Below are positions 23,799 through 34,400 of a stretch of 64,000 nucleotides of DNA, piece after piece; position 1 is the stretch's first letter, and each line of letters starts with the position of its first letter. The stretch spans positions 186,001 through 250,000 of the forward strand of contig NC_006049.2 of the NCBI RefSeq assembly GCF_000006445.2. Reading direction: 5' to 3'. The notes under the pieces are model-generated. The model made no database searches. It saw nothing but the letters and a program-made list of their open reading frames with translations, and was not told where the DNA came from. This stretch comes from Debaryomyces hansenii CBS767. Its lineage: Eukaryota; Ascomycota; Pichiomycetes; Serinales; Debaryomycetaceae. A program made the translations under genes and the position numbers.

Positions 23799-24092
23799 AT
23801 GGGTTATCCGTCCTCGGAGTTATCTCGGACAACAGCATTGATTCTGGACATGGACTATGTATGTACATTTCGGCAGGGATTGGGGGTCATTCGAGGTTAC
23901 TACTAACACGCACAGCAAACACAAATTGCTAACTTACAGAAGACTCGGTCGGTGGTGGAGACGATACAACAGTCGACATTGAAGATATACGAGGACATTC
24001 AGGTGGCGCGAAAGAATAATGAAGTGGTTCTAAATGAGGCCAGTGAGGCCAGGGACGTGGTCGAGGGGCTTGGAAATAAGAACGAGAAATGA
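23799..24092 (+). CDS. Predicted two-exon small coiled-coil protein
   Basis: Exon 1 (23799-23858) begins MGYPSSELSR and ends LDMDY. The intron (23859-23915, 57 nt) has donor GTATGT, branch TACTAAC (23901-23907) and acceptor CACAG. Exon 2 (23916-24092) continues QTQIANLQKTRSVVETIQ and ends GLGNKNEK before TGA. The joined 237 nt frame is exact and encodes 78 residues. Residues about 20-70 show a heptad-like pattern typical of a short coiled coil. An alternative acceptor at 23939 also keeps the frame but skips eight residues. I do not recognise the family; size and coiled coil resemble small subunits of kinetochore or BLOC-type complexes, but no motif shows this. Confidence 0.65.
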
Positions 24093-25094
24093 TAAGAAAA
24101 ACAAGAGATAATAGCAAGAGAAATAACAAAAAAAAATTAGGTTTATATGCGACGGGTATAAGTAGACAGTAGACGGCTATTGCAACGTTATGATGAATAT
24201 ACGGCTATGGATAGACATACGCGTAGACGATGGGGAATATTGTAGGATTTGGAGGGGATGCGGCCGTGGGGTGGCGGTTCCAGATGCTTTCGGAACAACC
24301 CTAAAATTAGATTATGCATAGAGTTCGGTGGGACGGCGAAGGTGATCTCCGCAAACGAACAAAAGATAAGATGATTATAACATGTGGCATTGTGCCGTGG
24401 ATGTATGATAAGGTTACGGAGAGGACGAATGTGATTGAAGGGATAAGCTGGATTGGCGACACGATAATTGCGAAAATCTGATATTTCGGTAGAAGTTGCA
24501 TATGATCTACTTGATGTTTGTAAATGTCGGTGTAATTTATTATACAGTCAGATGCTAGTGGCTCTCGGTGATATCGATAGACATAGGTAGCCGTAGGTAG
24601 GAATAAGTAAACATAAGTAAAAATATTATTCGATACGGTTTCTGGAACATTACTAGAAATGCTTGCAGTATTATGCTAGAACAGAACCAATTGAACCAAT
24701 GGAAAATAGAAATAAAAACTATTGATAGCATCACGGTGGCGGAGTATTGAGTTCTTCGTTGACAATTAAGAGGCTGATTCCTATTTTTCATAAGTTTGAA
24801 GCTACAACGAGGCATGGAACAAGTAATGCATTGCAACCATCTCTCACAAGAACAATTGGGCATATTCTACACAATCGACCCTTCACATCGATACTTCGAT
24901 TTTCTCTTCACTCCATTTGCAACGAGTGATCTTGCAAACAAAATGTCTACATAAATCTCCATAGTAATGCAGTCTCTACGTTTGGTATTTTCGGACGTCT
25001 GTATATAAGCATTCAGTGATTTACTCCCAAATATAAGTTTGAATTAGAGTGTATTCATGTTTTCTTGTCCAACTTAAACAAACTAGTGCCCCCT
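24093..25094. other. Intergenic, no gene supported
   Basis: About 1 kb upstream of the ARMT1-like gene. Several short minus-strand frames (for example around 24555-24863) have no recognisable content. Imperfect short direct repeats of TAGGTAG/AAGTAAA type occur near 24585-24620. Confidence 0.4.
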
Positions 25095-26465
25095 ATGACT
25101 CAATTACCTCTTCCATATTACAACGACGATCCCAATTCGTTTGCTTATCCTACAGTGCATAAAAGATGGCCTACAATCATCGAAGGATGCATTAAGGACA
25201 TGAAGAATGAGCTTGAATCTGACCCCAAGTTGGAAAACTCCGGGTCCGATATCATCACTAAGTTACAGGATCTTTTAGTTTCGTTTAAGAACGATGAAGA
25301 AGTAAAACCATTTGATGATGCTGCAATTAAATTGAATCCTTCCTTAGCTCGTTATAACGAATCATTGGTTGAACTTAACAAGACCAAGAAGGTCACCTGG
25401 TTGACCGGCCCATGGTTAAACTTAGAATGCTATTTATACCAAGCTATTAACCAATACTTCATTTCTTCTGAAGAATCTTATTGGCACGATTTTGATATTT
25501 TTGAAAACTTGAAGAACCAAACTTTTCAACAATCGGAGCTCGGCGCATTAGAATTATGCAAAAGATATGAAGTACTCACGACTCAATTGTCCAAATCCTT
25601 GGAGAAAGATACGTTGAAACTCCTCTTTTCTGAATTTATAGACATTTCATTATGGGGTAACGCTACAGATTTGTCATTATTAGCCGGTAATGTTACCCTC
25701 GAGGATATTCAATCAGTTCAAGGTGAAGCAAACAGAAAGAAAAATGAAGAAAATATTTTGGTCAATGATTTATCAGAAGCTTGGGAATACTTATTGAAGA
25801 GTGAAGCCAAGGAGAAAAGACTTGATATTGTATTAGACAATTCAGGGTTTGAGTTGTTTGCTGACTTGATTTTTAGTTTATTTGCCTTGGATTCTGGGTT
25901 AGTAAGTGAAATTCATTTACATTGTAAGCAAATTCCATGGTTTGTTAGTGACGTGATGCCAAAGGATTTTTCTATATTGTTGAAGCAATTGATTGATCCT
26001 AAATTTTATGGTAGTATCTCTAATAAAGAGAATTTGCGGGCAATTTCAGCCGTACAAGAGAGAATAACAAATTACCATAAGTCTGACAAGATAGTTATCA
26101 AATCCCATCCATTCTGGACTTTGGATGACAAATATTGGACCATCCCAAAGTTCGATGATTTATATAAGGATTTATTGGCTTCAAATTTAGTTATTTTCAA
26201 GGGTGATTTGAATTACCGTAAATTAACAGGTGATGTGCAATGGGACCCAACAACTCCTTTCACGACGTCCATTCAAGAATTGGCAACATCTAAGCTACCA
26301 GTTTTGAGTTTACGTACTTGCAAAGCCGACGTAGTAGTTGGCTTACCAAAGGGCTTGAATGAAGAATTAATTGAAAAATATAAATCCATGAGTAACGAGA
26401 AGGGAGAATTTTGGAGCTCCTCCGGTAAATGGGCTGTCATATCCTTCTCGGATGGCCGTAACTAG
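25095..26465 (+). CDS. DUF89 metal-dependent damage-control phosphatase (ARMT1-like)
   Basis: A 456-residue protein orthologous to S. cerevisiae YMR027W and human ARMT1, metal-dependent phosphatases acting on damaged sugar phosphates. The frame opens at a TTG at 25065; the first ATG is 25095 (MTQLPLPYYND). Family hallmarks: WLTGPWLNLECYLY, ISLWGNATDLSLLA, the metal-binding VLDNSGFELFADL, LVIFKGDLNYRKLTGD and SLRTCKADVVVGL. A short ATG frame at 25057 ends at once and is not the start. The assignment is secure; the physiological substrate is inferred from the family. Confidence 0.93.
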   Translation: MTQLPLPYYNDDPNSFAYPTVHKRWPTIIEGCIKDMKNELESDPKLENSGSDIITKLQDLLVSFKNDEEVKPFDDAAIKLNPSLARYNESLVELNKTKKVTWLTGPWLNLECYLYQAINQYFISSEESYWHDFDIFENLKNQTFQQSELGALELCKRYEVLTTQLSKSLEKDTLKLLFSEFIDISLWGNATDLSLLAGNVTLEDIQSVQGEANRKKNEENILVNDLSEAWEYLLKSEAKEKRLDIVLDNSGFELFADLIFSLFALDSGLVSEIHLHCKQIPWFVSDVMPKDFSILLKQLIDPKFYGSISNKENLRAISAVQERITNYHKSDKIVIKSHPFWTLDDKYWTIPKFDDLYKDLLASNLVIFKGDLNYRKLTGDVQWDPTTPFTTSIQELATSKLPVLSLRTCKADVVVGLPKGLNEELIEKYKSMSNEKGEFWSSSGKWAVISFSDGRN

Positions 26466-26570
26466 ATTCAATAGATCAAAATACATTATACATTTATTTT
26501 ATATTTAAGAATAAGCAACTCGATGAAGTAAATATCTAATTAGCGCAAGACAAACAATGATAAGTACTAT

Positions 26571-26945
26571 CTACATATCACCAGCTTTTTTGGAGTTACA
26601 AGCAACTATTTTAAATTTATCCACGTTTATTTCATTATCATTTAAGTCATTATTACCTGAATTTGAAACATCAGTCAATTTGATTAGAACGTTTTTGATT
26701 ATGAAAGTCCACACATCATCACAGAATCTATACGTATGCAAATCTCCTTTAAAAGTTAACTTAGATTTGGAAATGCCCAGCTCATTTTTCAACAATTCAG
26801 ATATAATTCGATCGAAGTTATTTAAAATTCTCATAGCTAGTTGTGGTTGTATCTTTTCATCGGAAATTAATGTATCTAATGCATCAGTTAACGTTGTTCC
26901 TATAGTCGACCTTCTATAGAGCTCATAATATGCTGGAGCACTCAT
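26571..26945 (-). CDS. TOA2: TFIIA small subunit
   Basis: A 124-residue gamma subunit of general transcription factor TFIIA, which stabilises TBP on TATA DNA. The N-terminal four-helix part ([19 protein letters not shown]) and the beta-barrel part ([17 protein letters not shown]) are both complete. The length matches S. cerevisiae Toa2 (122). It shares a 164-base divergent promoter with TAP42. Confidence 0.96.
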   Translation of the reverse strand: MSAPAYYELYRRSTIGTTLTDALDTLISDEKIQPQLAMRILNNFDRIISELLKNELGISKSKLTFKGDLHTYRFCDDVWTFIIKNVLIKLTDVSNSGNNDLNDNEINVDKFKIVACNSKKAGDM

Positions 26946-27109
26946 TATCGTATTGTGTTTTTATTTATATTAATTACCACTTATACTGTAGTAATAATCA
27001 ATACTTGATATTTGAAAAGTGACCCTTCATTGTGCGTGTATATAAAATTTGCCTATATTAAAATTGAAAATATTCCATCTAGAATTAAACGAAATCTAAC
27101 TCAATTATA

Positions 27110-28276
27110 ATGGACAACAAAGAGAATAAGAACGACAGAACTGTTTCTGAAAGATATAGGAATGCTATTGGAAAATTTCAAAGTATTTTTAATGGTAGTT
27201 CTGTATTTGGTGATCGCAAAGACTCATTGAAATACCAGACGAACGTTGGTGATTTGATTAAAGAGTTTACTTTGATTCAATTGATTGTTGATAGATTAGA
27301 TTTGTTTAGCGACAACGAGTCTCTTAACGAAATAAATGTCAGTTACATACAATTTATAAACTTGGATTATTATTTGGGATTGTTATATTCGGATTATTTA
27401 TGGAACCCAAAAACTGGACAAGCTCCAGAAGCATCAGATCCAATTGAGTTCAAAGAAATGAATATTACCATTGCTAAGAGCAAACTTGTTCATTTTATAG
27501 CACAACTAGATAACTATGGTGAAGTTTTATCCAAGTCTCAATCTTCCAGAGTGAATTCGTTCAAAGAAATATACAATCCTACGTACGACGAATTAGTATC
27601 CTATAGTAATCCCGCATTGAAAAGAGCAGATAAAATTGAAAATTACAAGCTAGAGAAAGAGTTGAAAGGAAAATTGCAAATATTAAATGACTACTATAAT
27701 CAAAATTCCGAAAAAGGCGAGGAAGAAGACGATTCCATGTTTGAGAGATTTGACGAAGAGATTGTTAAGGCGATTTATATTGATCAACTAAGATTGTACA
27801 GCATCAGCGCCTTTAATAACTTGGAGCTATTGTCGATGGAATTGCAAGTCTTATCCAACAGACCAAAACAGCGTATAACAGAAATAGACCCTCCTAAATC
27901 CAAGGAAGAACCATCAATGGAAAATGATTATGGATATACTTCAAAATTAGAATCCTTACCCTTCAACAATAAAAGCAAGATTTCTGATTTGATTTCGAAA
28001 CAAGGCAAAATTTTACAACCTTTTACAATAACGTCCAATAAGCAAGATCTCAAGCTGAAAGTCTTTGGCACAGGCCAAGTTCTTCCTTCTATGTCTGTTG
28101 AGGAATACCTAGATTATGAATTGGCGAACGGTAAGATGATGAAAGAAGAAGTCAAAGATGAGAAGAATGATAGTGATAGTGATAATTCAGACGAAGAATT
28201 AGAAAAGCGACAATGGGATGACTGGAAGGATGATAATCCAAAGGGTAGCGGTAATATGAAAGCAAATTTAGGTTAA
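27110..28276 (+). CDS. TAP42: Tap42/alpha4 regulator of PP2A-type phosphatases
   Basis: A 388-residue TOR-pathway protein that binds PP2A-family catalytic subunits. The N-terminal helical domain (about 1-240) contains the conserved YYLGLLYSDYLW-like segment (NLDYYLGLLYSDYLWNP), and the C-terminal part has the family motif SVEEYLDYELANGKM and ends with the usual acidic stretch and QWDDWKDDNPKGSGN. Length is close to S. cerevisiae Tap42 (366). Its 3' end converges on NUP120 with only 43 bases between stop codons. Confidence 0.95.
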   Translation: MDNKENKNDRTVSERYRNAIGKFQSIFNGSSVFGDRKDSLKYQTNVGDLIKEFTLIQLIVDRLDLFSDNESLNEINVSYIQFINLDYYLGLLYSDYLWNPKTGQAPEASDPIEFKEMNITIAKSKLVHFIAQLDNYGEVLSKSQSSRVNSFKEIYNPTYDELVSYSNPALKRADKIENYKLEKELKGKLQILNDYYNQNSEKGEEEDDSMFERFDEEIVKAIYIDQLRLYSISAFNNLELLSMELQVLSNRPKQRITEIDPPKSKEEPSMENDYGYTSKLESLPFNNKSKISDLISKQGKILQPFTITSNKQDLKLKVFGTGQVLPSMSVEEYLDYELANGKMMKEEVKDEKNDSDSDNSDEELEKRQWDDWKDDNPKGSGNMKANLG

Positions 28277-28319
28277 ATTATATAATTATTTTAATATCTA
28301 TACATAGATGTACATTATT

Positions 28320-31300
28320 TTAGTTCAAATCGTCTTCTAATTCTCTTAACCATTCGTAATATTCTAAATTTATTTCATCCAATTTGGTAACTGATAATGA
28401 ATCAACACTTTTTGATTTTATAATCCACTTATCTTCATCATCATCGAAGCTTTTCAAACAATTTAAAATTATCATGTATAATTCTAAAATCTTCAATTTA
28501 TATTGTTTGATATCTTCAACAACTGTTGTAGAATTGGCGAGTAAATTCGTTTGCTCATGCTTAAACCTCGTAATAAACATATATAACGATTCAGCTGCAC
28601 CTCTTTTATCGGCTAATTGACTAGAATCTAACGTTGGGCCGAAAAGCCTCCATGTATAAAGATATTCATAACACTTGAGAGAATTAGCCAATGCTAACTC
28701 ATTGTTAGCGGTTTCCAATAGTATCGAATCAATTAATAAATAATGTCTAGAGTATAACTTATTCGAATTTGGTGGAAAAATAATGGATATACGTTGATTT
28801 AACATTAAGTTGTTTATGAACCTACTAAGTAGATCCTTAAAATCGAAAATCTTTGAAACCTTCGAAGAAGACAAATATGATAAGCACTCATATACCAAAT
28901 CATATTTTAATGAACTGAGTGCCATCTCAAATATATTTAGATAGAATTGGTCAATATTCAGGATAACTGTTTCATCTGGGTTATTAATTTTCTTCAAGTT
29001 TTCAACAGCAATTCTTTCAAATTTCAACGCATTATTTATGAACTCCGCTTCAATAGTAGAAGATGAACCATCAGCTGATGTAACAGCATTAATAGCGCTT
29101 GTAGTCGGGGTTATAAACCTTTGACGGTGATGTGAACGATGGCGTAAATCTCTTCCTTGTGATTTTGATAATTCCGATAATGCATGGAAATAGTTTGCTT
29201 TTCCTAATTCACTGTCTATACCATCAAATTCATTTAAAAATATCGTGGTGAGGAAAGATTTTATACGTGGGTTGATAGACAACGAGTTTAGGAATTTTTT
29301 CTTTAAATCTTCTTTAATAGAATCATTATCAAACTTGAAAAATTCGTGCTTTTCAAATATCAGGAAAAACTCCAATGGCTCATTGTTGATTAAATAAACT
29401 AACCCGATCAAAAATCTATCGATGATTTTTGATTGACTTAATTTAGAGAAGAATTTCTCTTTAATTAATAAACTTTCACCATGATTTATTAACTCTATAA
29501 TAACATCAAGAATAAATTTATCATATGATGAAATGACATGACCATAAAAGTAATCGTAACTTTCAGTCAATTTACCTTCTATAATCAAAGAATTAAGTCT
29601 TGGGTTTCTATTGGCTAATCCTGTCCAAAATAACGAGTTTTCGGAATTGCTAAGGTCTGTCGATTCTACTTTAGCATGTATGTTATCTGATTCAAAGCAA
29701 GTATTGAAAACACAATCAACAATAACATAACTGGATAATCTTTGAATTAATTTATTAAGCAAGAGTAGGATCTGTTCATTCACTTCACAAATTAAGAATA
29801 AAACGACCAAGCTTAATAAAATTGACTCATGGTGACGTTTGATATTTCTGAAAGTTACTAGTGTATTCAATTTAGTCAAAGTACCAATAGTGGCTAGTGG
29901 ATTTAATTTTCTTATAGTTTCATCAAGGTTATCTGGCTTAATACGCGAATCAATTAACGATGAAATAACATCGAGGACGTCAGGAATACTTTCCAATTCA
30001 GTCATAATCAGAGAGATTTCATCTGTCGAAATCTTATTATTAAGAATAGTATCATACAACATAGTAGCCTTATCAGCAGTTACTTTTGAAGCTTCAAGGT
30101 TTAGAACACCACGGTAAATTTTATTATATGTCTTTGGAGATAACGCAACTGTTAACCGTTCTAATATTGCTGCCAATTTACCTTCACTGGATGATGGCTT
30201 ATTATAAAAGAATCCTTCATAGTGATGCGATTGCCTAAATATACTGATATTATTAATATTCAAGGTCAATATAGTTGACTTATTGGCTATGCATAATGCT
30301 AATGATTCTTCACCTACTTTCTTAAGTTCTTCACACAAGCAGTCCAATTTATACCAACAAGACTTGCGATCTTGATAATCATTTGCAGCCTTATCAATTG
30401 TCTCGATAACAGTCTCACGAATGGAACTATTATATCTAACGCTTTCAAGACCTATATGCTCTCTGAAGATATTTAATGAAGTTGTAATAATCAAGTCATC
30501 ATAGCTCTCAGAATTCAAAATTTTGTTGGAGTAAAATTCAATATCATGATGAGAAGTAGAATCAGATAATGAGTTCGAACTGTTTGGTTGGGACCAATTT
30601 ATTGATGATACTGCACCATTATTGAAATGAATTTTATAGGTCACAAGGATTGATGATGTATTTGATTTCCATAAAATATGATAGTTCAAATATTCACCAC
30701 GACTTTCGCATCTAAAATCTTGAACAAACCATAAGGAATTATGATACTTTGTCTCTTCATCGCCTTGTGAGGAAATTAGCAAATCTGGCAACTGTGGTTG
30801 GAAGGTCAAGCGATCTAAGGAAATCAATTCTATTTGAGTCTTATGATCTAAAATCTCCCACGCTTTGAAAAGCAAACCCATCTCATTGTAATTTTGTTTT
30901 AAACTATTAGATGTAGTAGTGTAGTGACAAGTTAAATATGCATGACCGGACGCTTCACTTTCAACAACTTGCAAGTATCTAGAAGATACGGAACTTAACC
31001 AGGCCGCATCAGCTCTTGATCCCGACTTATCATCTTTCAAATCTATTGGACTACGCGCTTGTTGATGATTTTCTAGATTCCAGAATTTTAACACTTTGTC
31101 GACAGTCAATGTTATAAGTATAGTACTAACAGCTACCAAGTCCACAAGCGAATTAGACGAGACTCCATCTAGAACAATATCTTGATTTGAAGTATCTCTC
31201 TTGAATAGGCCACTCACAAAATTCAATGGTAATAATGACGTTGGATCACTGAAATTATGAACAGCAAAATCCTTCAAATGCTCCGATCTCTGTAAATGCA

Positions 31301-31895
31301 ATAATCCACCGTCTTTCAAAGAAATTATTATGTTACGAGAATCAATGGCTTTCATAAACGATGGAGGTGATCTTAGTTCGAATGAGTAGGGTATTGATAT
31401 TCTCCCCCATTGATCGAAATTATTTAATGAGAATTTGGCCTTCTGGTTATCTTCTACAATAAAGTCAGTTAAAGATATTTTCAATGTTATAAACAAATAA
31501 TTCTCATCAATCAAATCCATAATTATCCATCCTTCATCTTCAGTCTCCAGCTTTTCATAATAAACACTGATACAGTGATTTGATTTAAGTTCATGCGGTA
31601 ATACCACTTGCAAGCTTTGAAATTTCAAGCGGAAATTATTTACTTGCGAATTCAATGGCGTAAAAGATATAGTCTTCATATCATTTAGAACCACGTACGA
31701 AATTTGGTCAATGAATGAGGAGTTTATTTTACTCAAATTGACTATATCACCCGTGCTAGCTAACTGTCTATGAAATTGTTCATTGGGTGTATATTTCTGC
31801 AGCGTTGATGGGTATTTAAGAGGTAATTTAACAGTCTGTGCTGCTAAATGCCTCTTGTAACCCATTATATTGACTGTAGCGTAGGATAGATCCAT
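28320..31895 (-). CDS. NUP120: Nucleoporin of the Y-complex (Nup120/Nup160)
   Basis: A 1191-residue scaffold nucleoporin. The N-terminal half is beta-propeller-like, with the segment SRADAAWLSSVSSRYLQV and a WD-like VDKVLKFWNLENH. The C-terminal half is alpha-helical. Length and arrangement fit Nup120 (1037 in S. cerevisiae) and the CTG-clade proteins. Assignment relies on overall architecture and the N-terminal propeller pattern; no catalytic motif exists to confirm it. Confidence 0.82.
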   Translation of the reverse strand: MDLSYATVNIMGYKRHLAAQTVKLPLKYPSTLQKYTPNEQFHRQLASTGDIVNLSKINSSFIDQISYVVLNDMKTISFTPLNSQVNNFRLKFQSLQVVLPHELKSNHCISVYYEKLETEDEGWIIMDLIDENYLFITLKISLTDFIVEDNQKAKFSLNNFDQWGRISIPYSFELRSPPSFMKAIDSRNIIISLKDGGLLHLQRSEHLKDFAVHNFSDPTSLLPLNFVSGLFKRDTSNQDIVLDGVSSNSLVDLVAVSTILITLTVDKVLKFWNLENHQQARSPIDLKDDKSGSRADAAWLSSVSSRYLQVVESEASGHAYLTCHYTTTSNSLKQNYNEMGLLFKAWEILDHKTQIELISLDRLTFQPQLPDLLISSQGDEETKYHNSLWFVQDFRCESRGEYLNYHILWKSNTSSILVTYKIHFNNGAVSSINWSQPNSSNSLSDSTSHHDIEFYSNKILNSESYDDLIITTSLNIFREHIGLESVRYNSSIRETVIETIDKAANDYQDRKSCWYKLDCLCEELKKVGEESLALCIANKSTILTLNINNISIFRQSHHYEGFFYNKPSSSEGKLAAILERLTVALSPKTYNKIYRGVLNLEASKVTADKATMLYDTILNNKISTDEISLIMTELESIPDVLDVISSLIDSRIKPDNLDETIRKLNPLATIGTLTKLNTLVTFRNIKRHHESILLSLVVLFLICEVNEQILLLLNKLIQRLSSYVIVDCVFNTCFESDNIHAKVESTDLSNSENSLFWTGLANRNPRLNSLIIEGKLTESYDYFYGHVISSYDKFILDVIIELINHGESLLIKEKFFSKLSQSKIIDRFLIGLVYLINNEPLEFFLIFEKHEFFKFDNDSIKEDLKKKFLNSLSINPRIKSFLTTIFLNEFDGIDSELGKANYFHALSELSKSQGRDLRHRSHHRQRFITPTTSAINAVTSADGSSSTIEAEFINNALKFERIAVENLKKINNPDETVILNIDQFYLNIFEMALSSLKYDLVYECLSYLSSSKVSKIFDFKDLLSRFINNLMLNQRISIIFPPNSNKLYSRHYLLIDSILLETANNELALANSLKCYEYLYTWRLFGPTLDSSQLADKRGAAESLYMFITRFKHEQTNLLANSTTVVEDIKQYKLKILELYMIILNCLKSFDDDEDKWIIKSKSVDSLSVTKLDEINLEYYEWLRELEDDLN

Positions 31896-32077
31896 CCTTT
31901 ATATGCTTAATGGTGTATTTCTTGATATCTATGCTTGTTATTGATACGCTTGTTAATTGAGCGCTTATTTTTTTTTGTTGATGGTTGAGATCATTTTTGT
32001 GTTATTTTCTAAAATATGATTATATTAGATGAAAAGTAGACCTACAAAGAATACTTAGAGTTTGAACTCAACCCACC

Positions 32078-33529
32078 ATGTCATCAACTATATTTTATAA
32101 GTTTTTATCCCAGAAAACTCAATCGACCATTCATTTCGATGGGACGGGTATAAGTGTGTTTGATTTAAAGCATGAAATCATATTACAGAATCAACTTGGT
32201 CAAGGTACAGATTTTAATTTAAGATTGTATCACCTGGAACAGCCAGACTTGGAATACGAAAACGATCAAGATGTTATATCTAGGTCATCCTTTGTTTTAG
32301 CAAAAAGATCGCCGAGTTTATCGAAGAATGGGAAATTCAATAATGCTTCAAGATATGTCAGTGGAAAACCACGTATTAATAAGAAGGTGATGAATACAAC
32401 GGCAACTATGGCAGCCAACGGAGCGGCAAATAAGAATGAGAGTAGACCAGTGGACGAAAATATATCCGAAGAAGACCGTATTAAATTGATGTTCGAAAAT
32501 CAATCCAACGCATGGGCGCAAACGCAAGATGAGCTTTCTACACATAAGGTGGTATACAATAAGCCATCCGCTACTGGTACTAATCCAGAAGACATACCAC
32601 CCCCAGGATATATGTGTTATAGATGTGGTGGCAAAGACCATTGGATTAGAAATTGTCCTACTAATACCGATCCTAATTTTGAAGGTAAAAAGATTAAGAG
32701 GACTACCGGTATCCCAAAGTCATATTTGAAGACTATCTCCAAAGAGGCGGCTACAGCGGCAGAAAATAATAATGATGGGTCCGATAATCAAATAACAACG
32801 AATGAAAATGGTGACCTCGTGGATCAACAGGGCAATACATATATGATTACGGAAACTGGTGAATACGTTATTGCAATGGCCGATAATAAGACTTGGCTTA
32901 ATTACCAACAAAAGCAGCAAAATGCAGCAATGAAGGCAAAGCAGGAATTTGAATCAAAGATCTTGGAATGTATCGAGAAGGACCAAAGGACAGAGTTCTT
33001 GGATCCTTTGGCGAGCTCGATCAAAAAGTTATTGGCACCACCGATAGTTATGACGTCATGCTGTCAGTCTAAAGAAATTTTAAAGAAAATGACAAACTTT
33101 AATTACCATCAACCTACTTTGGAACAAGTATTGATTGAAAATGACTTCCACTGTCCAAACTGTGATTCTGAAGATGTCTTCATAGATACACTTATACGAA
33201 ATGAAGAATTGGAATCGAGTCTCCAGGATTATATCAAAGAAAAGGGGGAACAATTAGGTATCGAAGATCCAATTACTGCCGCAAATAATGCCTTGAAGAG
33301 GTCTAGCGAGGGCGATGACGACCAACCAGATGCAAAGAGACAAAACATTGGATTACCTCTGAGACCAAATATGCTTCCAATGGTTTCGCCATTTGGAATG
33401 CCTCCAGGTATGCCAATGCCACCTATGCCGATGGCTATGAATCCAAACATGCCAATGCCACCAATGTTTATGCCACCAGTTCCACCACCATTTGCAATGA
33501 ATAACCAACAACCCCAACAAAAGAAGTAA
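32078..33529 (+). CDS. MPE1: Cleavage/polyadenylation factor subunit Mpe1
   Basis: A 483-residue subunit of the mRNA 3'-end processing complex (RBBP6 family). The N-terminal DWNN ubiquitin-like domain (residues 1-78, STIFYKFLSQKTQSTIHFDG, then FDLKHEI) is followed by a CCHC zinc knuckle (CYRCGGKDHWIRNC, near residue 185) and a RING-like domain (CCQSKEI ... CPNCDSEDVFIDTL, near 328-375). The C-terminus is Met/Pro-rich. Length is typical (441 in S. cerevisiae). It is divergently arranged with NUP120 across 182 bases. Confidence 0.95.
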   Translation: MSSTIFYKFLSQKTQSTIHFDGTGISVFDLKHEIILQNQLGQGTDFNLRLYHLEQPDLEYENDQDVISRSSFVLAKRSPSLSKNGKFNNASRYVSGKPRINKKVMNTTATMAANGAANKNESRPVDENISEEDRIKLMFENQSNAWAQTQDELSTHKVVYNKPSATGTNPEDIPPPGYMCYRCGGKDHWIRNCPTNTDPNFEGKKIKRTTGIPKSYLKTISKEAATAAENNNDGSDNQITTNENGDLVDQQGNTYMITETGEYVIAMADNKTWLNYQQKQQNAAMKAKQEFESKILECIEKDQRTEFLDPLASSIKKLLAPPIVMTSCCQSKEILKKMTNFNYHQPTLEQVLIENDFHCPNCDSEDVFIDTLIRNEELESSLQDYIKEKGEQLGIEDPITAANNALKRSSEGDDDQPDAKRQNIGLPLRPNMLPMVSPFGMPPGMPMPPMPMAMNPNMPMPPMFMPPVPPPFAMNNQQPQQKK

Positions 33530-33699
33530 AAGTCTACTGTCATATAATTGTATAATAACTCTACATTCTATGTATATCAATACACATATTTTATAATTTC
33601 TATATTAGTTCACCACCTTCAAAATGTATCATTATCGCTAGTAGTTGGGCTTCATACGATAACCTTAAGTCCATCTGGAACCCTATAATCCTTTGGATT

Positions 33700-33706
33700 T
33701 TACCCG
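33700..33706 (+). promoter_or_regulatory. Reb1-like site upstream of the snoRNA host
   Basis: TTACCCG matches the yeast Reb1 core. It lies about 125 bases before the first host donor. A Tbf1-like AACCCTA (33679-33685) is next to it. Both factors are known to mark snoRNA promoters in yeasts; their use here is inferred. Confidence 0.35.
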
Positions 33707-33880
33707 GAGAAACGAAGTTACACAAAATGCAAATTTCAAACGAAAATTTTTATACCATTTTGTCTTTAAAACGTCCAATGCTGTTCTTTCTTTTTCTTGC
33801 TTTTCTTTGAATAATATCAATTTGTTTAGTGTATGTTTATTAAAGAACCAACGTTCTCATAATTTACTCATTGGGTTATT

Positions 33881-33969
33881 ACAACGTAAAAGATGATCCA
33901 AACATAAATTTCAAACTAGAGTATGTGACTATTAAGAATGATCACAAAAGTATTGCTGATATTAGTTGT
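33881..33969 (+). ncRNA. snR78: Box C/D snoRNA snR78 (25S Um2421)
   Basis: C-like box AAGATGA at 33890-33896, box D CTGA at 33956-33959, terminal stem ACAAC/GTTGT (33881-33885 with 33965-33969). The guide TCAAACTAGAGT (33911-33922) is fully complementary to 25S rRNA around U2421. It is followed by a degenerate D' box GTGA (33925-33928), so the fifth base upstream pairs with U2421, the known snR78 target. The GTATGT at 33921 is part of the snoRNA and not a donor. Confidence 0.85.
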
Positions 33970-34112
33970 TTGCCCGAGTAATAGTGAATTTTATAATTCA
34001 AAGTGTTAATACTAACAAGTATAGACATCCTATATTTTTTTTATTCCATTTTTTTTCTAATTCTAATGAAATAAGCAGAATAAGTATGTTACAAATTTGA
34101 AACTTATTTGAG

Positions 34113-34203
34113 ATTGATTTATTATGATGATTTAACAAAAACAAAGCTGGAATTACTGGCTGAAACTCTATGATTGATAAGTTTTTGCACTTCCTGATAC
34201 AAT
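34113..34203 (+). ncRNA. snR77: Box C/D snoRNA snR77 (18S Um578)
   Basis: Canonical C box ATGATGA (34124-34130), D' box CTGA (34160-34163) and D box CTGA (34194-34197). The guide GCTGGAATTAC (34146-34156) pairs perfectly with the universal 18S segment GUAAUUCCAGC; the fifth base upstream of D' is the A opposite U578. A short ATTG/CAAT pairing closes the ends. Confidence 0.9.
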
Positions 34204-34260
34204 ACTTCAATTTCAAATTATTTTTTTGATGTTATCGAACATTTTACTAACAATAATCTT

Positions 34261-34268
34261 AGGTATGT
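34261..34268 (+). other. Abutting 3' and 5' splice sites (AG|GTATGT)
   Basis: The acceptor AG of intron 2 (34261-34262, after TACTAAC 34245-34251) is followed at once by the donor GTATGT of intron 3 (34263-34268). The exon between has length zero, the arrangement of a recursive splice site. Confidence 0.7.
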
Positions 34269-34304
34269 TTTGATCGTTCATGATACGATATCATTAACCT
34301 AAAG

Positions 34305-34400
34305 CTAACATGAGGAATTATTGCACTGGGCACTGAATATTTTGTGAGTGACAACGCATTTATGGTGGGCCTCAGAAACCCACTGTTACTGATCCTATTG
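34305..34400 (+). ncRNA. snR76: Box C/D snoRNA snR76 (25S Cm2197)
   Basis: The guide GCACTGGGCA (34323-34332) is complementary to 25S UGCCCAGUGC, and D' CTGA (34333-34336) puts C2197 at the fifth position. The D box is CTGA at 34389-34392. The C box is less clear: ATGAGGA (34310-34316) is the best candidate, ATGATAC (34280-34286) the alternative, so the 5' end is approximate. Confidence 0.8.

Noticed and set aside
33353..33580. Minus-strand Trp/His-rich frame
   Set aside because: It is the antisense of the Met/Pro-rich repeat at the C-terminus of MPE1.
33920..33926. GTATGT inside intron 1 as a 5' splice site
   Set aside because: It lies within the snR78 guide/D' region; the upstream GTATGT at 33831 leaves room for the whole snoRNA.
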